This document shows, piece by piece, positions 59,792 through 64,000 of a stretch of 64,000 bases of DNA (positions are counted from its first letter, which is position 1; each line of letters begins with the position of its first letter). Location: positions 186,001 to 250,000 of the forward strand of contig JAPQWV010000664.1 in assembly GCA_027422505.1 (NCBI GenBank), read 5' to 3'. This stretch comes from Craterostigma plantagineum (Eukaryota > Streptophyta > Magnoliopsida > Lamiales > Linderniaceae). Below the pieces are notes generated by a model that saw only the letters and a list, made by a program, of their open reading frames with translations, was not told where the DNA came from and did not search any database. The position numbers were made by a program, and so were the translations under genes.

Positions 59792-62700
59792 ATGTCAGTT
59801 GATTCAGGACTTTCATCGCTCTCTCCAAGAATGCTACTTACACGATGTCCCTTACAGCTACAGAGCCGATCGCTCTTCTTCTTCAATAGTAGCTTCAGAT
59901 CCTCTGGTTTCAAATTTATATACCCATGTAAATTAACAAGGCGCCAATCTTTATGCCACGTGTCGGCCTCAATAAGCGCCAAACCTTCGTCTGAGCTGAG
60001 AAAGAAGAAGTTTGAAGGTGGAGAGGCAGACCATAAGTTGGAGGCCCTTCGCGAGCTTTTTACGAAGCCCAACATCAATATTGACGCCTATATAATTCCC
60101 TCGCAAGACGCTCATCAGGTCTGCTCTTCTAAATTCGTGATTTTTTATGGGTTAGAATGCATCTGCGTATGCTTTTTTTGTTTGTTTGAATAACCCATGT
60201 TATGTGAAACAACTTTGCAATTGTTATCCCACTTGGTTCTGATCTCCAAGACTCGGTTTTTCTTCCTTATTATTGTTAAAGCTATCAGTTCGGTGGCGAA
60301 TTCATGGAACTATAGAGAAAGCCTTACTTTTCTATTGTGGGATAAGAAGATTAGCTTGTCTGTTCTTATTAGTTCTGCTTCAATTTCAGAGCGAGTTTAT
60401 AGCCGAGTGTTACATGCGAAGAGCGTACATATCAGGTTTCACTGGCAGTGCAGGCACAGCTGTAGTGACCAAGGATAAAGCAGCTCTTTGGACAGATGGG
60501 AGATATTTTCTTCAGGTTTTCAATGCTAACAATGTCTTTTCACCTCTCTATTTCCTTTCTTCATTGTCTGGTTAATGACGCTTCTTTGTGTTGTTAATAG
60601 GCTGAAAAACAACTGAACCCCAATTGGATTCTCATGAGGGCTGGAAATCTCGGAGTACCCACACCAAGTGAGTGGCTTAACAGTGTCTTGCCTCCCGGCT
60701 CAAGAATCGGCATAGATCCCGTGAGTAGTGCTACAAATTTGGCGTTTCTTCAGTGTCTGGTGTATTTCGAATCACTTTCTTGCTTATCAATCTGATCCCC
60801 ACAGCCCATATTCTATATCTCGGTTTTTGTGAGGGGAATCAGTTCCTATTTTCTTCTAGAGGAGCCGAAGAACTGAAGCAGGACATTTCCCAAAGAAAAC
60901 ACGAATTGGTCTTCCTCTACCATCCCAATCTAGTGGATGAGGTGTGGAAAGAATCAAGGCCGAAGCCTCCAAATGGGCCCGTTAGAATACATGACCTGAA
61001 ATACGCTGGAGTTGATGCCTCGTCCAAGCTGCTATCTTTGAGGTCCGAACTAGCATGCGCTGATGCATCTGCTATTGTAATCACCATGCTAGATGAGATA
61101 GCATGGCTGCTGAATTTGGTAATCTATTGGATTCCCTTTTATCCTTTTTGTGTTTGCTTTCGCAGCTTTTTTTGACCCCATCGATAACGATCGCTGCACT
61201 TCCTTTGTTATTAGAGGGGCAATGATGTGCCACATTCGCCAGTCATGTATGCTTACTTGGTCGTGGAGATGGATTGTGCAAAGCTTTTCATAGACGATTC
61301 TAAGTTGACCCCCGAAGTGATGCATTATCTGAAGAACGCTGGAGTTGAGTGGAAACCGTATGATTCCATTATTTCTGACATCGAAAGGTAAAATGTTTTC
61401 ATCTTCAGTAATGATATTGGTCGTTTAGTCTATTTAAGTAAAGGATATCTTGCAGATTAGCTGCAAAAGGCTCGTGTCTTTGGTTGGACACATCAACTGT
61501 TAGTGCTGCAATAGCAGACACTTACAAAACTGCATGTTCGGCGGCAACTAAAAGAAAGAAGAGTACACCTGATAGTTCAGTGAGCGAGCCATGTAGGCCC
61601 AACGTGGTGGACGTGAACTCGCCCGTGTCCATGGCGAAGGCCATGAAAAACGAAGCTGAACTGCAAGGCATGCACGACTGTCATTTAAGGTAAGTGCCTC
61701 TACGAAATTCTTCATAAAACTACTCGTAAAACTGCTGGTGATAATCATGGAATGATTTGATGTTTTTATTAGATGAAATTTTTGGGCATGTCCTATCGTA
61801 ATTTATGTTTTGCAGGGACGCAGCAGCTCTAGCACAGTTTTGGGCTTGGCTCGAAGAGGAAATTAGGAAGGGCGTTGTTCTAACAGAATGCGATGTTTCT
61901 GAGAAGCTTCTCGAGTTCCGTTCTAAACAGAGCGGTTTCCTCGACACAAGCTTTGACACAATAAGCGGTACACTGACTCTCTGAATTCATTTCTTTTGTC
62001 ATCTTTCTCCTTGGTTGAATCTTGTTTCTTGCATTATGAGAATTAGATTTTTCGTACATCTTAACCTGCAAACAGGCTCTGGCGCTAACGGTGCTATCAT
62101 ACATTATAAGCCTGAGCCCGAAAACTGTAGCATTGTGGACGGAGGTAAACTCTTTCTACTAGACAGTGGGGCTCAGTACATCGATGGAACGACTGATATT
62201 ACACGAACAGTACACTTCAATGAGCCCTCTTCGTGGGAAAAAGAATGCTTCACCAGAGTTCTACAGGTACTTTTCCTCACTTATTCATTGTTTCAGTTTT
62301 CTTGATCACTTATCTCTTTGATTTTTGTTAGGGTCACATTGCGCTTGATCAAGCCATTTTCCCGGAAAACTATCCTGGATTTGTGCTCGATGCCTTCGCC
62401 AGAGCATCCCTTTGGAAAATCGGCCTCGACTATCGCCATGGTATTTCCCAACTCAAATAAGTTCCTTTTTTTACCCAAAGATTCTATCTTTTCGGATGAT
62501 TTGATGGTTTCCTTATCTTCTGTTCTTGAGGCACGGGACATGGAGTTGGAGCTGCGCTGAATGTTCATGAAGGCCCTCAAAGTATCAGCTACAGATTCGG
62601 AAACAACACTCCATTGGTTAAAGGCATGGTCGTCAGCAATGAACCTGGTTACTATGAAGATCACTCTTTCGGCATAAGGATTGAGGTACCGTTTTCTGTC

Positions 62701-63194
62701 TTTCTTTTCTTCACCGTAAACAGTCAGATGCGTGAGATAACTTTCAGTCCATGCCTTTTATTGCAGAACCTCCTTCATGTGATAGAGGCCAACACGCCAG
62801 CTCGATTCGGTGGACTAACGTATTTAGGATTTGAAAAGCTCACCTTCTTTCCAATTCAGGTACTCTTCGTGTAGGCAGAATCGATAAAATTTATCGTACG
62901 ATTCGTTGTCCTAAATTTGCTACAAACTGTGCAGACCAAAATGGTCGACTTATCATTGCTGTCGGCGAACGAGATAAATTGGCTCGATCATTACCACGAG
63001 CAAGTGTGGGAGAAGGTAAGCAAAAGCAGACCTATTACTACGCCCACGCTCCTATTTTTCTTCCTCGATTCTTCAGCAATAGTCTGAGTTTTATGCTTGT
63101 TTTACTGAATAAATCGACGCAGGTCTCTCCATTGTTGGATGGCACGCCACGCCAATGGCTTTGGGACAACACTAGGCCACTTGCAAAGCTTTAG
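59792..63194 (+). CDS. Xaa-Pro aminopeptidase P (M24B metallopeptidase), probably plastid
   Basis: Thirteen exons: 59792-60118, 60390-60515, 60601-60720, 60843-61118, 61215-61387, 61456-61689, 61816-61967, 62076-62266, 62332-62440, 62531-62685, 62767-62859, 62935-63015 and 63123-63194. The product is 702 aa, with all phases consistent. The first 80 residues are Ser/Arg-rich with few acids, like a plastid transit peptide, matching Arabidopsis APP2. The N-terminal domains contain [20 protein letters not shown] and [15 protein letters not shown]. The catalytic pita-bread domain shows the dinuclear metal ligands: the two Asp in [18 protein letters not shown], His in [16 protein letters not shown], Glu in [11 protein letters not shown] and Glu in GIRIENLLHV. 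It removes an N-terminal residue before proline. The start chosen is the first ATG in frame (MSVDSG). Confidence 0.93.
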
Positions 63195-63454
63195 CAGCCT
63201 ACCAAATTAAGCTTATGCACTTTGTATCTTTGTTAAAACATAGACTCAGTTCTATAGTCATAGCCATATACATGTAAGAAAATGTCCAGCCCCACAGAGT
63301 ATCGCAGGTTTGCCTGCTTGTATGTTTTCCGACAACTTACAACTTGTTAATAGATATGTTGTATGAGATTTGCTATAAAATCGTGAAAATATGTTATTAG
63401 GGACGCAATGCGAACAAGGCTAAACAGTTTCAGACAAATTCGTCTCCTTTCACA
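63195..63454. other. Convergent 3' regions
   Basis: About 260 bp between the aminopeptidase stop and the stop of the acyl-CoA synthetase gene on the other strand, no doubt both 3' UTRs. Confidence 0.5.
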
Positions 63455-63897
63455 TCACAACAGCTTCTGCGGCGTAGGATCAGATGTTGCAAGTTCGGCG
63501 TACATTCGTGCTATTTCCCGAGCAAAATAGGCCTTGGCCTGCGGCCTTTTGATCTGCAAATTTTGTTTGAAAAGACCGTCTTTTTAAGGCTCGTTTCAAT
63601 AAAATTCAACCGTCACGTAAAATAATCGAAAGGGAAACAAAATCTTACCTTGAACGTAGGAGTTAGAAGGCCATTTTCCAAGGTGAACGGCTCGAGCGTC
63701 AAGGCTACTGCTTTGGCAAACTCAAATCCCCTCAACTGTAGACGATTTACAATTAAGTTAAATCTCAAGAATGGATCAAATCATAGACCAAGAGAAAATC
63801 TGCAGTGTGTCACCTGCTCTTTCCCAACAGCATCCATCTCGGCAAGAACTGCAGTCCTCGCTCTTTCATCAGTACAAAGCTGTCCTAAATCTTCGTA
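63455..63897 (-). CDS. Long-chain acyl-CoA synthetase, LACS8/9 type (C-terminal exons only)
   Basis: Last three exons on the minus strand, 63814-63897, 63649-63735 and 63455-63553, give 89 aa. The rest lies beyond the window. They read EDLGQLCTDERARTAVLAEM, LRGFEFAKAVALTLEPFTLE, ENGLLTPTFKIKRPQAKAYF and the end AELATSDPTPQKLL. This is the C-terminal lid domain of acyl-activating enzymes. The LTPTFKIKRPQAK motif holds the lysine that moves during catalysis, and the ending SDPxPxKLL is that of LACS8/LACS9, which supply acyl-CoA at the ER or plastid envelope. The motif evidence is strong. Which paralogue it is cannot be told from so short a piece. Confidence 0.85.
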
Positions 63898-64000
63898 CTA
63901 AAAGAAACCGAAAAAAAAAGGGTTCAGACAGTTCCCAATAATTCATACGTCGAGTTTTATGCAGCGATGGATTTTTCTCTTCGGTTCTTTTTTCCCCAGA

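Overview
The window is nuclear DNA from a flowering plant, almost certainly a eudicot. Genes are split by many short GT-AG introns, the protein families are plant-specific (RALF, NF-YB, DRM1/ARP, REF/SRPP, AXR4, class I formin, organelle zinc-finger, P-class PPR), a MIR164 hairpin is present, and intergenic DNA is AT-rich and full of Stowaway-like MITEs, hAT-like ends, a MULE relic and a LINE. I cannot name the species. All exon boundaries were read by eye from splice sites, reading phase and family similarity.

Layout. 1-1.6 kb: 3' part of a PP2C phosphatase gene. 1.6-9.9 kb: transposon-rich, with a 5'-truncated LINE bounded by a 13-bp target-site duplication, a GTACC-rich repeat, and a 1.8-kb element with long inverted ends. 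10-11.7 kb: a second, complete PP2C. 12-13.3 kb: MULE relic with a broken transposase tail and an open OTU protease domain. 13.3-19.7 kb: gene-poor, holding MIR164 (minus strand, about 15.4-15.55 kb). 20-26.5 kb: DRM1/ARP, REF/SRPP stress protein, RALF peptide and ribosomal protein eS21. 26.7-31 kb: a copy of a PPR gene tail, an enhancer-of-polycomb-like pseudogene and nested repeats. 31.3-33.7 kb: an eleven-exon gene that joins the Misato/DML1 N-terminus in phase to an unrelated membrane protein. 33.8-46.7 kb: PPR, formin, PWWP and NF-YB genes. 47.9-59.3 kb: four genes on the minus strand (OZ-type zinc finger, 9-lipoxygenase, F-box/LysM, AXR4). From memory these match Arabidopsis At1g55040, At1g55020, At1g55000 and At1g54990, so this is a conserved block. 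59.8-64 kb: aminopeptidase P, and the 3' end of a LACS8/9-type acyl-CoA synthetase running off the window.

The genes do not form one pathway. Shared themes are dephosphorylation signalling (two PP2Cs), auxin and growth control (AXR4, DRM1, RALF, MIR164) and lipid metabolism (LOX, LACS). Several otherwise good genes carry single-base frame breaks in or next to short homopolymer runs (PPR twice, LOX once) or a small deletion (NF-YB). These may be real lesions or base-calling errors. The observations most worth following are the Misato chimera, the MIR164 locus, the long-inverted-repeat element and the GTACC repeat family.
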